64,000 nt of DNA from Paraburkholderia acidicola. GTDB taxonomy: Bacteria; Pseudomonadota; Gammaproteobacteria; Burkholderiales; Burkholderiaceae. Position 1 is the stretch's first letter. Each line of letters opens with the position of its first letter. The notes below the pieces were generated by a model that was not told where the DNA came from, did no database searches, and saw only the letters and a list, made by a program, of their open reading frames with translations. Positions 12,464 through 21,688 of the stretch are shown here, piece after piece. The position numbers were made by a program, and so were the translations under genes. Location of the stretch: contig NZ_MTZV01000002.1 in the NCBI RefSeq assembly GCF_002362315.1, positions 124,001-188,000 on the forward strand. The letters run 5' to 3'.

Positions 12464-12693
12464 GCGCGCACGTCGGTCGCGCTGGTCCTGCCGATCCCGC
12501 TATCGACACACGCGCATACGCAGCGCCACCGCCCATTCCCGTCGACACACATCGGTATAATGGCGCTCTTCGCGCAGGCGCCGTTTCGACGCAATTTCTG
12601 CGCTGTGTGCTTTCCACGATCCGACCGGTTCATGCGTAAGCGCGCCATGACGTTCACCCTGCCGTGCATTCCGAAGCCCAATCTGACCCGACC

Positions 12694-13551
12694 ATGACAG
12701 CCACCTTGATCGACGGCAACGCCCTTTCCAAGACCCTGCGCGCCGACGTCGCCACGCGCGCCGCCGCCCTCACCGCTCGCGGTCATCAGCCGGGGCTCGC
12801 CGTCGTGCTGGTCGGCGACAATCCGGCCAGCGAAGTGTATGTGCGCAACAAGATCAAGGCGTGCGAGGACAACGGCCTGTTCTCCTCGTATGACCGCTAT
12901 CCCGCGACGCTCTCCGAAGCCGATCTGCTCGCGCGTATCGACGCACTGAACCACGACCCGAAGATCCACGGCATTCTCGTGCAGTTGCCGCTACCGCCGC
13001 ATATCGACAGCCACAAGGTCATCGAGGCGATCGCGCCGGAGAAGGACGTCGACGGCTTTCACGTTGCAAACGCCGGTGCGTTGATGACCGGTAAGCCGCT
13101 GTTTCGTCCATGCACGCCGTATGGTGTGATGAAGATGTTCGAAGCGCATGGCATTGCGCTGAGCGGTGCGAATGCGGTGGTGATCGGACGCTCGAACATC
13201 GTCGGCAAGCCAATGGCGTTGCTGCTGCTCGAAGCGGGCGCAACCGTCACGATCTGCCATAGCAAGACCCGTGATCTCGCCGCGCACACGCGCGCCGCCG
13301 ACGTGGTCGTCGCAGCAGTCGGCAAGCGCAATGTCCTGACCGCCGACATGGTAAAGCCCGGTGCGACGGTGATCGACGTGGGCATGAATCGCGACGACGC
13401 CGGCAAGCTGTGCGGCGACGTCGACTTCGCGGGTGTGAAGGAAGTGGCCGGCTATATCACGCCGGTGCCGGGCGGCGTCGGTCCGATGACGATCACGATG
13501 TTGCTCGTCAATACGATCGAGGCGGCCGAGCGCGCCGCGGGTCAGGCGTAA
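12694..13551 (+). CDS. folD: Methylenetetrahydrofolate dehydrogenase/cyclohydrolase
   Basis: Bifunctional one-carbon enzyme that interconverts 5,10-methylene-, methenyl- and 10-formyl-tetrahydrofolate in the cytosol. At 285 residues it has the usual family length. Diagnostic parts are the N-terminal catalytic Tyr/Lys region ([14 protein letters not shown]), QLPLPPHID, the Rossmann motif [11 protein letters not shown] and the C-terminal [14 protein letters not shown]. The start at 12694 ([13 protein letters not shown]) is preferred over an in-frame ATG at 12664 because the N-terminus then matches the family. A TATAAT at 12556-12561 may be its -10 box, giving a leader of about 125 bases. It is convergent with the acyltransferase gene, 31 bases apart. 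Confidence 0.96.
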   Translation: MTATLIDGNALSKTLRADVATRAAALTARGHQPGLAVVLVGDNPASEVYVRNKIKACEDNGLFSSYDRYPATLSEADLLARIDALNHDPKIHGILVQLPLPPHIDSHKVIEAIAPEKDVDGFHVANAGALMTGKPLFRPCTPYGVMKMFEAHGIALSGANAVVIGRSNIVGKPMALLLLEAGATVTICHSKTRDLAAHTRAADVVVAAVGKRNVLTADMVKPGATVIDVGMNRDDAGKLCGDVDFAGVKEVAGYITPVPGGVGPMTITMLLVNTIEAAERAAGQA

Positions 13552-13582
13552 GTCAGCTCACGCAGAAGCGCTCCACGACATA

Positions 13583-14716
13583 TCAGTTCAGAGCGGTATC
13601 GCGCGACGCAATTGCGTTGTGTGTACCGCCTGCGCCGTTCACACTCATCCCTCGCCGCGCAATATGCCACCGGCACCATGCAAGCGCTGGCCGCTCCACG
13701 CCGTGCCACGACAACATCGCGCACACCATGATCAGCGGCGCAGCAACCGCTAGCGCGGCAAGATGATCCAGTTGCGGCGCAACCGCCGCGACACATTGCT
13801 GGATCGCGAAACCATACAGATAGATCCCGTACGAATAATCGTGCCGCGGCACCCAGCGACGCAGCAACGGCGTCGTGCCGACCCATAGCACCGCATACAC
13901 AAACGCCAGGTAAAACAGCGGCTGTGCGGCGGCCGTGTCGTGAAAGACCAGAAAGACACCGATCAGTCCAAGCGCAGCGATACCGTCGATACGAACGCGC
14001 TCGCGCAATCCCACCAGCAACATGCCAAGCATGAAGAACGGTTCCGGCCAGAACGAATAGCCGCCCGGCTTTTCAGCGAAATCACGCAGGCCGATCTGAA
14101 GCGGATCGAAATGCACGTGCAGACCAAACACGACGAGACCGAGTAGCGCGGCGATGACAATGCCGCGGTTCGTCGACAGCAGCCCTGCTACGCCGGTGAC
14201 CAGCACGATCGCGTAGCAGCGCACTTCAAGTGGCAACGTCCAGAGTGGAGCGCACACATCGGGGCCGAACCGGTTGTACTCGAACACGCCCGGTAGCACC
14301 CAGCCGCGTTTTAGAACGAGCGTCGAGAAGTTGTCGAGATTAGCCCACGTCGCGTGCAGACGAAAGTACGTGGACAACGGCAGCGTTGTGAACAGCGGCC
14401 CGATTGCGAACACCGCAAACAGCGATCCGGCGGCGACCGCGGGCCAGATCCGCGCGATCCGCAGCGCGACGAAGCGCAGCGCCGAGCGCTGGCGTACGAA
14501 GCTCGTCGTGACGAGCATCCCGCTCAACAGGAAAAAAGCGTAGACACCGAAACTGCCCGCACCGTCGAATCCAAGCGATGCCGCAACCGGGTCGTGCGTG
14601 CCATCTGGGGACTGGATCAGGAACGAATGCGAATACACCACCGCAATGGCGGCACACAGGCGCACGAGATCGAAATTATTCCCGTTGCGCGACAGCGAAT
14701 GCGAAAGCAGATTCAT
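13583..14716 (-). CDS. Acyltransferase 3 family membrane protein (OafA/NodX-like)
   Basis: Integral membrane O-acyltransferase of about 377 residues with some ten hydrophobic segments. The start MNLLSHSLSRNGNNFDLVRL and the first helix AAIAVVYSHSFLIQ carry the conserved His typical of this family; FFLLSGMLVT is the second family signature. Members acetylate or acylate O-antigen, exopolysaccharide or other surface glycans. The substrate here cannot be read from sequence, and no polysaccharide genes are adjacent. The ATG at 14716 is chosen because an in-frame start at 14812 would add 32 residues without membrane or family character. The Shine-Dalgarno sequence is weak. Confidence 0.85.
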   Translation of the reverse strand: MNLLSHSLSRNGNNFDLVRLCAAIAVVYSHSFLIQSPDGTHDPVAASLGFDGAGSFGVYAFFLLSGMLVTTSFVRQRSALRFVALRIARIWPAVAAGSLFAVFAIGPLFTTLPLSTYFRLHATWANLDNFSTLVLKRGWVLPGVFEYNRFGPDVCAPLWTLPLEVRCYAIVLVTGVAGLLSTNRGIVIAALLGLVVFGLHVHFDPLQIGLRDFAEKPGGYSFWPEPFFMLGMLLVGLRERVRIDGIAALGLIGVFLVFHDTAAAQPLFYLAFVYAVLWVGTTPLLRRWVPRHDYSYGIYLYGFAIQQCVAAVAPQLDHLAALAVAAPLIMVCAMLSWHGVERPALAWCRWHIARRGMSVNGAGGTHNAIASRDTALN

Positions 14717-15198
14717 CGCGATGACGAATGTCGAAGGTTGATTACCGATGCGAGGCGGATGAACAGGCAGGCCGGCGAACCACGCGGCACTGGACGAGCG
14801 ATGCCGCCACAATGCGTCAAATGCGCCACCGGGACGGTGCGCTCGCCCACAATTGCGTCGATGCAGCGGCTTCTCGCGCGAGCGGCGGAAGGCCTGGTAA
14901 GGGTGACCAGGCGGGCCTGGATATCGCCGCCACGGAACCGCCCGGCCAAAGTTCTGGTAATTTGTTCCGTAGGCGGACTGGAATCGCCGCGCGGCGCCCC
15001 CATACTGTTGGTTGTGGGCGCGCGTGGGCCGCTTCCATGCGTGGGCTGGTCGCCCGCCTGCTCCAGTGGCGCGGCCTTACCTGGTGCATCGTTTGCTGCA
15101 CCGCTTGCCGCCGCGCCCGTTGCACCGCCTGCTCCACCGTGCAGTACCCGCTTCACCTATTTCGCTAGCCCTTTTTCCCGCGTCAGACAGGAAGCACC
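14717..15198. other. Intergenic region between the acyltransferase gene and prlC
   Basis: About 480 bases, GC-rich. It contains imperfect repeats of TTGCACCGC/TGCACCGCCTGC around 15090-15140 that can fold back. Open frames on the minus strand here give low-complexity Ala/Gly/Arg sequence and I do not support them. It presumably holds both divergent promoters. Confidence 0.4.
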
Positions 15199-17301
15199 AT
15201 GTCCCAAACCCAATCGACATCCGCCAATCCGCTCCTCGACTTCTCCGATCTGCCGCGTTTCGGCGAAATCCGGCCCGAACATGTGACACCCGCACTCGAC
15301 GTGCTGCTCGCCAATGCCAGTGCCGCTGTCGAGCGCGCCAGCGCGCCCGTGACACCCGCTTCATGGGTCGACATCGTCGAGCCCGTCGAACACGCTACCG
15401 AGCCGCTCTCGCGTGCATGGGGCGTCGTCGGCCATCTGAACGCGGTCGCCGACACGCCGGAGCTGCGCGCCGCCTACGGCGAGAACCTGCAACGCGTGAC
15501 CGAGTTCTGGTCGAGCGTCGGGCAGAATCTCGCGCTTTACGAAAAGTACAAGGCGATCGCGGCGAGCGGCGATTTCCCGACGCTCACCGGCGAGCGCCGC
15601 AAGATTCTCGATAACGCGTTGCGTGATTTCCGTCTGTCGGGCGCCGAATTGCCCGAAGACCAGAAACCGCATTTCGCCGAACTGCAGGAACGCCAGGCTG
15701 CGCTATCGAAGGCGTTTTCGGATCACGTGCTCGACGCGACCAACGCGTACGCCTACGTCGTCACGAACGAAACCGAACTCGCCGGCCTGCCCGAAGACGT
15801 GGTCGCCGCAGCGCGCGAAGCCGCCGAACGCGACGGCAAGGAAGGCTGGAAATTCACGCTGCATTTCCCGTCCTACTTCCCCGTGATGCAGTACTCCGAA
15901 AACCGCGCAATGCGCGAAGCCATGTACCGCGCGTACGTGACGCGCGCGTCGGAACTCGGCGCCGCGTATGGCAGCGGCAAGCCGGAATGGGACAACACCG
16001 CGAACCTCGCCGAGCAGTTGACGCTGCGTGCCGAAGAAGCGCACATGCTCGGCTACCCGAACTTCGCCGAAGTGTCGCTGGCACCGAAGATGGCCGAGTC
16101 ACCGGCACAGGTGATGGCGTTCCTCGAAGACCTCGCCACGCGCGCACGACCGCACGCCGAACAGGACTGGAAAGAGCTGCGCGAATTCGCCGCCAGCGAG
16201 CTCGGCCTGAGCGACCTGCAACCGTGGGACATGACCTTCGCTTCCGAACGCCTGCGTCAGCAGCGTTACGCGTTCTCAGAAAACGAGGTCAAGCAGTACT
16301 TCCCTGAAGATGCGGTGTTCAGGGGTCTGTTCAAGGTGATCGAGACGCTGTTCGACGTGCGCATCCGGCCCGACGATGCAACCGTGTGGCATCCGGACGT
16401 GCGCTTCTTCCGCGTCGAGAACCAGGACGGCGGCCTCGTCGCGCAGTTCTATCTCGACCTCTATGCACGCGAAGGCAAACGCGGCGGCGCATGGATGGAC
16501 GACGCACGTGCGCGTCACAAGCTCGCCCACGGCGGCGTGCAAACGCCGGTCGCATACCTCACCTGCAATTTCTCGGCGCCGGTCGGCGGCAAACCGGCGT
16601 GCTTCACGCACGACGAAGTGATCACGCTGTTCCATGAAACCGGCCACGGCCTGCATCACATGCTGACGCGCGTCGACGAACTGGGCGTGTCGGGTATCAA
16701 TGGCGTCGAATGGGATGCGGTCGAACTGCCGTCGCAGTTCATGGAAAATTTCTGCTGGGAATGGGACGTGCTGTCCGACATGACCTCGCACGTCGACACG
16801 GCGAAACCGCTGCCGCGTGAGCTGTTCGACAAGATGCTCGCCGCGAAGAACTTCCAGAGCGGGCTCGGTACGGCACGGCAGATCGTGTTCTCGATGTTCG
16901 ACATGCGCCTGCATACGGACTTCGATCCGGCAGGACCGACCAGCGCAAACGATCTCGCACGCGAAATCAACGAGCGCTTCCACGTGATCCCGCAGGCGTC
17001 GTTCTCGCGCTGGCCGAACACGTTCAGCCACATCTTCGCGGGTGGTTATGCGGCGGGCTACTACAGCTACAAGTGGGCCGAAGTGCTGTCCGCCGATGCG
17101 TATGCGGCATTCGAGGAAGCCGCGCACGCGTCGAACGGCAGCGTGCTCGATGTGGCGACCGGCACGCGCTATCGCAAGGAGATTCTTGAAGTGGGCGGCA
17201 GCCGGCCCGCGATGGAATCGTTCAAGGCATTCCGCGGGCGTGAGCCGGATATCGATGCGCTGCTGCGGCACAACGGGATGGCGCCGGACGCGGCGCATTA
17301 A
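15199..17301 (+). CDS. prlC: Oligopeptidase A (M3 metallopeptidase)
   Basis: Zinc-dependent cytosolic endopeptidase that degrades short peptides, including cleaved signal peptides, in the thimet oligopeptidase family M3A. The zinc motif HETGH sits in LFHETGHGLHHML near residue 480, followed by the second ligand region in ELPSQFMENFCWE. The 700 residues are a little longer than the E. coli enzyme (680). The ATG at 15199 has AGGAAGC nearby. The gene stands alone; it is followed by a terminator shared with the convergent deaminase gene. Confidence 0.95.
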   Translation: MSQTQSTSANPLLDFSDLPRFGEIRPEHVTPALDVLLANASAAVERASAPVTPASWVDIVEPVEHATEPLSRAWGVVGHLNAVADTPELRAAYGENLQRVTEFWSSVGQNLALYEKYKAIAASGDFPTLTGERRKILDNALRDFRLSGAELPEDQKPHFAELQERQAALSKAFSDHVLDATNAYAYVVTNETELAGLPEDVVAAAREAAERDGKEGWKFTLHFPSYFPVMQYSENRAMREAMYRAYVTRASELGAAYGSGKPEWDNTANLAEQLTLRAEEAHMLGYPNFAEVSLAPKMAESPAQVMAFLEDLATRARPHAEQDWKELREFAASELGLSDLQPWDMTFASERLRQQRYAFSENEVKQYFPEDAVFRGLFKVIETLFDVRIRPDDATVWHPDVRFFRVENQDGGLVAQFYLDLYAREGKRGGAWMDDARARHKLAHGGVQTPVAYLTCNFSAPVGGKPACFTHDEVITLFHETGHGLHHMLTRVDELGVSGINGVEWDAVELPSQFMENFCWEWDVLSDMTSHVDTAKPLPRELFDKMLAAKNFQSGLGTARQIVFSMFDMRLHTDFDPAGPTSANDLAREINERFHVIPQASFSRWPNTFSHIFAGGYAAGYYSYKWAEVLSADAYAAFEEAAHASNGSVLDVATGTRYRKEILEVGGSRPAMESFKAFRGREPDIDALLRHNGMAPDAAH

Positions 17302-17373
17302 ACGAACGTGCGTTGCCGGATTGTGCGGCGAAGCCTGAACCTGACTTCGCTGCACGTATCCTGATCGATCATG

Positions 17374-17410
17374 AGCCGGAGCCCTGCTTCACGCAGGCAC
17401 CGGCTTTTTT
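17374..17410 (+). terminator. Terminator after prlC
   Basis: AGCCGG and GCCCTGC pair with GCAGG and CCGGCT across a short loop, with one bulge, followed by TTTTTT at 17405-17410. The T-run overlaps the stop codon (complement of TTA) of the convergent deaminase gene at 17409. Confidence 0.7.
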
Positions 17411-18761
17411 ATCCGCGATGCAACCTGAAATCGACTTCCGCGGGACGTCCTTCGAGGTTTAGCGTCGCGCGAGCCGCGGGCGCGCGGCTCACTATCTTGC
17501 CGCGCCGCACGACCGCGAGGCGCGCCGCGCGCAAACGAATGGCTTCGACGGGATCGCGGGCATCGAGCACGACACAATTCGCTTCGCACCCGGGCGCGAT
17601 GCCATAGCCTTCCAGTCCGAGAATGTGTGCTGCGTTGACCGTCACCGCGTCGAAGCACGCATGCATCGCATCGACGCCGGTCATCTGCGCGACGTGCAAC
17701 CCCATGTGCGCGACTTCGAGCATGTCACCGGAACCGAGGCTGTACCACGGGTCCATCACGCAATCGTGGCCGAACGCGACCGTGATGCCCGCAGCCATGA
17801 GTTCCGGTACGCGCGTCATGCCACGCCGCTTCGGATACGTGTCCGAGCGGCCTTGCAGCGTGATGTTGATCAACGGATTGGCGATCGCCGCGACGCCGGC
17901 CTCGCGCATCAATGGCAGCAGCTTGCTGACGTAGTAGTTGTCCATCGAATGCATCGACGTCAGATGCGAACCCGCGACGCGTCCATGCAACCCTAGCCTG
18001 TGTGTCTCGGCCGCGAGCGTTTCGATGTGGCGCGACAACGGATCGTCGGATTCGTCGCAATGCATGTCGACGCGCAGCCCCTGCTCCGCTGCGTATTCGC
18101 ACAACATGCGCACCGACTGTGCGCCATCGGCCATCGTGCGTTCGAAGTGCGGGATGCCGCCCACGACGTCGACACCGAGTGCGATCGCGCGCTTCAGGTT
18201 GTCGAAGGCACCGGGGCTGCGCAGCAGGCCGTCCTGCGGAAATGCGACCAGTTGCAGGTCGAGATAGGGCGCGACGCGGCGCTTCACTTCGAGCAGCGCT
18301 TCGACAGCCAGCAACCGCCCGTCGCTGATATCGACGTGGCTACGGATCGCAAGCAGCCCGCGCGCGACGGCCCAATCGCAGTACTGGAGCGCACGTTCGA
18401 CCAGCGCGTCCTGCGTGAGTTGTGGTTTGAGTTCGCCCCATAGCGCAATGCCTTCGAGCAGCGTGCCCGACGCGTTCACGCGCGGCAGACCGTAGGAGAG
18501 CGTCGCGTCCATATGGAAATGCGGATCGACGAACGGCGGCGTGACGAGCGAACCGGCCGCGTCGATTTCTTCGGCGGCGACGGCGGCGAGATGCGGTTCG
18601 ACGGCCACGATACGGCCGGCTTCGATACCGATGTCGACCAGAGTTGCCGCTTTAGCGGTTACTCCGGTCCCATGCCCGGAGGCGCGGTCGACCGAGCCAT
18701 TCTGCGTTTTATGCGGCCCGGTTCCTCGCGGCAGTACGGCACGACGGATGATCAGATCCAT
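17409..18761 (-). CDS. codA: Cytosine deaminase-like amidohydrolase
   Basis: Metal-dependent amidohydrolase, 450 residues, close in motif layout to E. coli CodA, which deaminates cytosine to uracil. Visible ligands: the HxH pair in VDPHFHMDATLSYG, the His in HCDESDDPLSRH with the nearby Glu, and the late Asp in GHDCVMDPWYSLGSGDML. Each aligns with the equivalent CodA segment from memory (PHIHLDTT, HCDEIDDE, GHDDVFDPWYPLG). Related enzymes act on isoguanine, creatinine or other pterin/pyrimidine amines, so substrate is probable rather than certain. Start ATG at 18761 follows GGAGACACC; an upstream in-frame ATG at 18800 lacks that. No codB permease is adjacent. It sits 54 bases after dinB on the same strand. 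Confidence 0.82.
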   Translation of the reverse strand: MDLIIRRAVLPRGTGPHKTQNGSVDRASGHGTGVTAKAATLVDIGIEAGRIVAVEPHLAAVAAEEIDAAGSLVTPPFVDPHFHMDATLSYGLPRVNASGTLLEGIALWGELKPQLTQDALVERALQYCDWAVARGLLAIRSHVDISDGRLLAVEALLEVKRRVAPYLDLQLVAFPQDGLLRSPGAFDNLKRAIALGVDVVGGIPHFERTMADGAQSVRMLCEYAAEQGLRVDMHCDESDDPLSRHIETLAAETHRLGLHGRVAGSHLTSMHSMDNYYVSKLLPLMREAGVAAIANPLINITLQGRSDTYPKRRGMTRVPELMAAGITVAFGHDCVMDPWYSLGSGDMLEVAHMGLHVAQMTGVDAMHACFDAVTVNAAHILGLEGYGIAPGCEANCVVLDARDPVEAIRLRAARLAVVRRGKIVSRAPAARATLNLEGRPAEVDFRLHRG

Positions 18762-18815
18762 GGGTGTCTCCACATTGTCTGCCTGCGATTCTATCGGCAC
18801 CAGAAACCACGTGGG

Positions 18816-19955
18816 TCAAACAGGTTCGCCAGATTCGTCGTTGTCATCATGCTCTTCGGGATGATCTAGCACCTCGGGTTCAGCATCGTGCGCCACATTG
18901 TCGTCGAACAGCGCAAACTGCCCAGGCTGCACCGCATCTTCCTCTTCGAGCCTCACACCGACACCAAGCAACCGCACCGCCAGGTTACGACGGGCAAAGC
19001 CCTTTTCGAGCAACGCGAGCAGCGTCGGCACATGCGTCGCGTCGCCGACGCATTCGACCGTCGTGCGCTGAAAGTCGGCAAAGCGGATTTTCACGAACAG
19101 TTTGCGCACGGCCGGCCCAGCCTGCGCGCGTTCGATCCGCTCATCGAGCAGCGCAGTCAGACGACGCACTTCGTCCGCGCATTCGTCGAGCGTCGTGAGG
19201 TCGGTGACATAGGTCGTCTCGACGCTCACGGACTTGCGCTCCTGATCGGCGCGTACCGGCCGTGCATCGATGCCGCGCGACAGCTCGTACAAACGTTTGC
19301 CGAACACGCCGAAGCGCAGGTGCAGATCGATCAGCGACCAGGCACGGACGTCGGCGCAGGTGACAAGCCCGAGCTTTTCGAGCTTCGCCGCCGTCACCTT
19401 GCCGACGCCGAATATCTTGCGCACCGGCAGCGCGGCAACGAACGCATCGACTTCGTGCGGACGCACGACATGGAGGCCATCGGGCTTGTTCCAGTCAGAC
19501 GCGATCTTCGCGACGAACTTGTTGGGCGCGACGCCAGCCGATACCGTCACACCGACGGTGTCACGCACGCGCTGGCGGATCTCGCTCGCCATCAACGTCG
19601 CACTGCCCTTGCAGCGCGTGGTGTGGGTGACGTCGAGATAGGCTTCGTCGAGCGACAGCGGCTCAACATCGTCGGTGTAGTCGCGATAGATCGCCATGAT
19701 CTGCCGCGAGGCGATGCGGTATTTCTCCATCGCCGACGGCAGGATTAATAGCTCCGGGCATTTGCGCATGGCGAGTGCGGACGACATCGCCGAATGGATG
19801 CCGAAGCGGCGCGCCTCGTAATTGCAGGTGGCGACCACCCCGCGATGCTCCGGCCGCCCGCCGACCGCCAGCGGCCGGCCGCGCAACGACGGATCGTCGC
19901 GCATTTCAACCGACGCGTAGAAACAGTCGCAGTCGCAATGAATGATCTTGCGCAC
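18816..19955 (-). CDS. dinB: DNA polymerase IV (Y family)
   Basis: Translesion polymerase that extends damaged or misaligned templates. Catalytic acidic residues are visible in IIHCDCDCFYASVEM and in SLDEAYLDVT; FGVGKVTAAKLEKLG is the helix-hairpin-helix. I place the start at the GTG at 19955 because VRKIIHCDCDCF then aligns with the E. coli DinB N-terminus. The promoter places transcription start near 20003, so an upstream GTG at 20024 lies outside the mRNA. From 19955 the product has 379 residues, near the family length plus an acidic C-terminal tail (EHDDNDESGEPV). A beta-clamp binding motif is likely in QPGQFALFDD. SOS control is indicated by a LexA-type box over the promoter. Confidence 0.9.
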   Translation of the reverse strand: MRKIIHCDCDCFYASVEMRDDPSLRGRPLAVGGRPEHRGVVATCNYEARRFGIHSAMSSALAMRKCPELLILPSAMEKYRIASRQIMAIYRDYTDDVEPLSLDEAYLDVTHTTRCKGSATLMASEIRQRVRDTVGVTVSAGVAPNKFVAKIASDWNKPDGLHVVRPHEVDAFVAALPVRKIFGVGKVTAAKLEKLGLVTCADVRAWSLIDLHLRFGVFGKRLYELSRGIDARPVRADQERKSVSVETTYVTDLTTLDECADEVRRLTALLDERIERAQAGPAVRKLFVKIRFADFQRTTVECVGDATHVPTLLALLEKGFARRNLAVRLLGVGVRLEEEDAVQPGQFALFDDNVAHDAEPEVLDHPEEHDDNDESGEPV

Positions 19956-20009
19956 GGGCAAAGGTGCGGCTGGGAGAGAGGGGGCATCGGGCGCGTTCAA
20001 GATGCCGAT

Positions 20010-20038
20010 ACTGTACAAAAACACAGTGATAATTACAA
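20010..20038 (-). promoter_or_regulatory. dinB promoter overlapped by a LexA box
   Basis: Minus-strand TTGTAA (20038-20033), 17 bases, TACAGT (20015-20010). The 16-base CTGT-N8-ACAG at 20011-20026 (CTGTACAAAAACACAG) matches the gammaproteobacterial/betaproteobacterial LexA consensus and covers the -10 and part of the spacer. Confidence 0.75.
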
Positions 20039-20153
20039 GATCGGCGCGAGGGTCAGAGAAAGTGCAGGTAAATGGAATGCGCTGGACTGGCGTGCGGCTA
20101 GCTGGACATCGTTATGCAGCAAGCCGCTGCGAGGAAAAGATCGACGAAAAACA

Positions 20154-20186
20154 AAAACCGCTGCCCGTGAGAACAGCGGTCTTTCT
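20154..20186. terminator. Hairpin with A- and T-rich flanks
   Basis: AAAACCGCTG / CAGCGGTCTTT with a 10-base loop. It could end transcription of the small secreted-protein gene's opposite strand or of upstream dinB antisense reads. No gene assignment is firm. Confidence 0.35.
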
Positions 20187-20244
20187 TACGATGGCCCGTG
20201 AATGAGAAACTCGAACCCCCGCCAGATTGGCGGATTAGTCGCTG

Positions 20245-20526
20245 TTATTGGGCTGGCGACGCTACGCCAGGGGTCGCCAGTGTGTTGTGGCTCCCGGGAA
20301 TGTTGGTGAGGGACGTCGCGCTATTCGGCAGGCCTGCGTTCTGCGAGCCCGTGCCGCTGTCCGACTTGGCGACGCCGGACGTGCCGTAACCACTTGTCGT
20401 TGTATTCGCAGCAGCAGCCGGCGACGTGACGGTCGGCCTCGCCAGCGTGTTGTTCTGTGCATAAGCGCCGCCCGACAGCGCGAGTGCGGCGACGGCCGCG
20501 ATGAGTGTGCTGGTTGTCTTTTTCAT
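20245..20526 (-). CDS. Small secreted protein with internal terminal repeat, unknown function
   Basis: A 93-residue product beginning MKKTTSTLIAAVAALALSGG with a classical signal peptide, probably cut after AYA. The mature part (about 70 residues) is low in charge and rich in Ser, Thr, Ala, Asn and Gly, with no Cys. A motif NTLA(R/T)P(T/G)V(T/A)SPA occurs at both ends of the mature chain, so it arose by internal duplication or has two equivalent binding ends. The ATG at 20526 follows AGGAGGAAC, an excellent ribosome binding site; in-frame codons upstream are not needed. I do not recognise a family. It is probably periplasmic or extracellular. Confidence 0.75.
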   Translation of the reverse strand: MKKTTSTLIAAVAALALSGGAYAQNNTLARPTVTSPAAAANTTTSGYGTSGVAKSDSGTGSQNAGLPNSATSLTNIPGSHNTLATPGVASPAQ

Positions 20527-20846
20527 AACCCGTTCCTCCTGGAGTGGACTGGAATATCGACGCAAACGAGCCATTGGTATTTCTTCATGGTGGTCGTTAT
20601 ACGCCGGGCTGATGGCATTCAAACTCGCGCGAATGTTCACGGTAATGCGCGTGAAGCAAACCGCACATCACCGATAGCGCGAAATCGAGCCCATAGCACG
20701 CCATGCCAGTTTAGGAGCGCAATTGCCGATAATTAAGCACGTTATTCGCAAGGGTGAATTTCGATTTTTGGGGTTGTTACTAGCAATGAGGCCTAGTTTC
20801 GAATCCGCAGTTTCGTACCCATCCCTCCGAAAATCCGTCTCCTTCC
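20527..20846. other. Intergenic region downstream of the redox operon
   Basis: About 320 bases, clearly more AT-rich than its surroundings, between the last gene of the five-gene redox operon and the small secreted-protein gene on the same strand. It presumably holds the promoter for the latter. I see no convincing hairpin terminator. Confidence 0.4.
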
Positions 20847-21662
20847 TTACACCATGCGTAGCTGCGAAGTAGCTCTCGTCACGAGATCGTCCAGATAGTG
20901 CTCCATCGTTTCCAGCGCAACTGCGATGCCCTCCGCGATAGCCAGGCGCCGCTGCGGTTGCAGTTCAACCGACGGCTGAATCACACATTCGCTCCACTCG
21001 CGCGCGTGATGTTCATCGCAGGTCAGATGGATGCTGACAAATTCGAGTTCGTGTTCGTTCAAGCCGAGCCTGCGCAGACCCTCGTTCATTCTCTGCATCC
21101 GGTGCAGCGCCATTGTTTCGATCATGAAGAGCGCACCAATCAGACACCAGGGGTCGCAGTAGTAGCCGTAGTGAAGAATCAACGTCCGGTCGGCGAGACT
21201 CGGGTAGCTGTCGAGCGCAAGTCCATCGCCTGCCCTGGTCTTGAGCGCGAGCATCAAGCGCCGCATCAGATCCGCGTGCGGCACCGGCAGCCTTTCATCG
21301 TCGATATTGCGCTGTAGCGCGTCGCGCGCCACATCGCAGACCTGCGCCTCCTTAACACGCTCCACCAATAACAAAAACGACGGGAAGTAGCGGTTCTCCA
21401 GCATGAACGTCGCGAACTCGCGCAAGCTCACTTCCGTCGCCAGCCAGTCGTACCACGGGTGACGGTGCGAGCGATGCGCGAGGATCGCGTCGGACCATGC
21501 GTCGATCGGAAGGCCCGCAAACAATTCGACGAGCTCCGCGGCCCGCTCGCGTTGCGGCGCCCACCAGTGGCGCAGCGACTGCATGTCCGCATCTGCGAGC
21601 CGACCGTCGGCCATGCCCTCGGCACAGCGCTGCAACAATGTTGGATCGAAACCGGTAGTCAT
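20847..21662 (-). CDS. Haem-oxygenase-like iron-containing redox enzyme (HDO/TenA-PqqC fold)
   Basis: All-helical protein of 271 residues resembling the haem-oxygenase-like diiron oxidase/oxygenase family (Haem_oxygenas_2; includes UndA- and SznF-type N- or C-oxidising enzymes). Candidate metal ligands appear in HPWYDWLATEVS, in the family-like NIDDERLPVPHADLM, in ALFMIETMALHRM and in HLTCDEHHAREW. The haem-oxygenase proximal His context is not obvious, so a non-haem iron site is the likelier reading. It is the last gene of the operon starting at 26955; ATG at 21662 has GGAG nine bases upstream, and the gap to the antiporter gene is 26 bases. Substrate unknown. The neighbours suggest oxidative tailoring of a small acid or lipid. 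Confidence 0.7.
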   Translation of the reverse strand: MTTGFDPTLLQRCAEGMADGRLADADMQSLRHWWAPQRERAAELVELFAGLPIDAWSDAILAHRSHRHPWYDWLATEVSLREFATFMLENRYFPSFLLLVERVKEAQVCDVARDALQRNIDDERLPVPHADLMRRLMLALKTRAGDGLALDSYPSLADRTLILHYGYYCDPWCLIGALFMIETMALHRMQRMNEGLRRLGLNEHELEFVSIHLTCDEHHAREWSECVIQPSVELQPQRRLAIAEGIAVALETMEHYLDDLVTRATSQLRMV

Positions 21663-21688
21663 GGTGTAGCGCTCCGTTCTGAAGACTT

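Noticed and set aside
14713..15156. 147-codon minus-strand frame upstream of the acyltransferase
   Set aside because: Low-complexity Ala/Gly/Arg/Ser sequence overlapping the acyltransferase start, with no ribosome binding site.
20200..20245. tRNA-like string GAAACTCGAACCCCCGCC
   Set aside because: No acceptor stem, anticodon stem or matching T arm can be folded around it.
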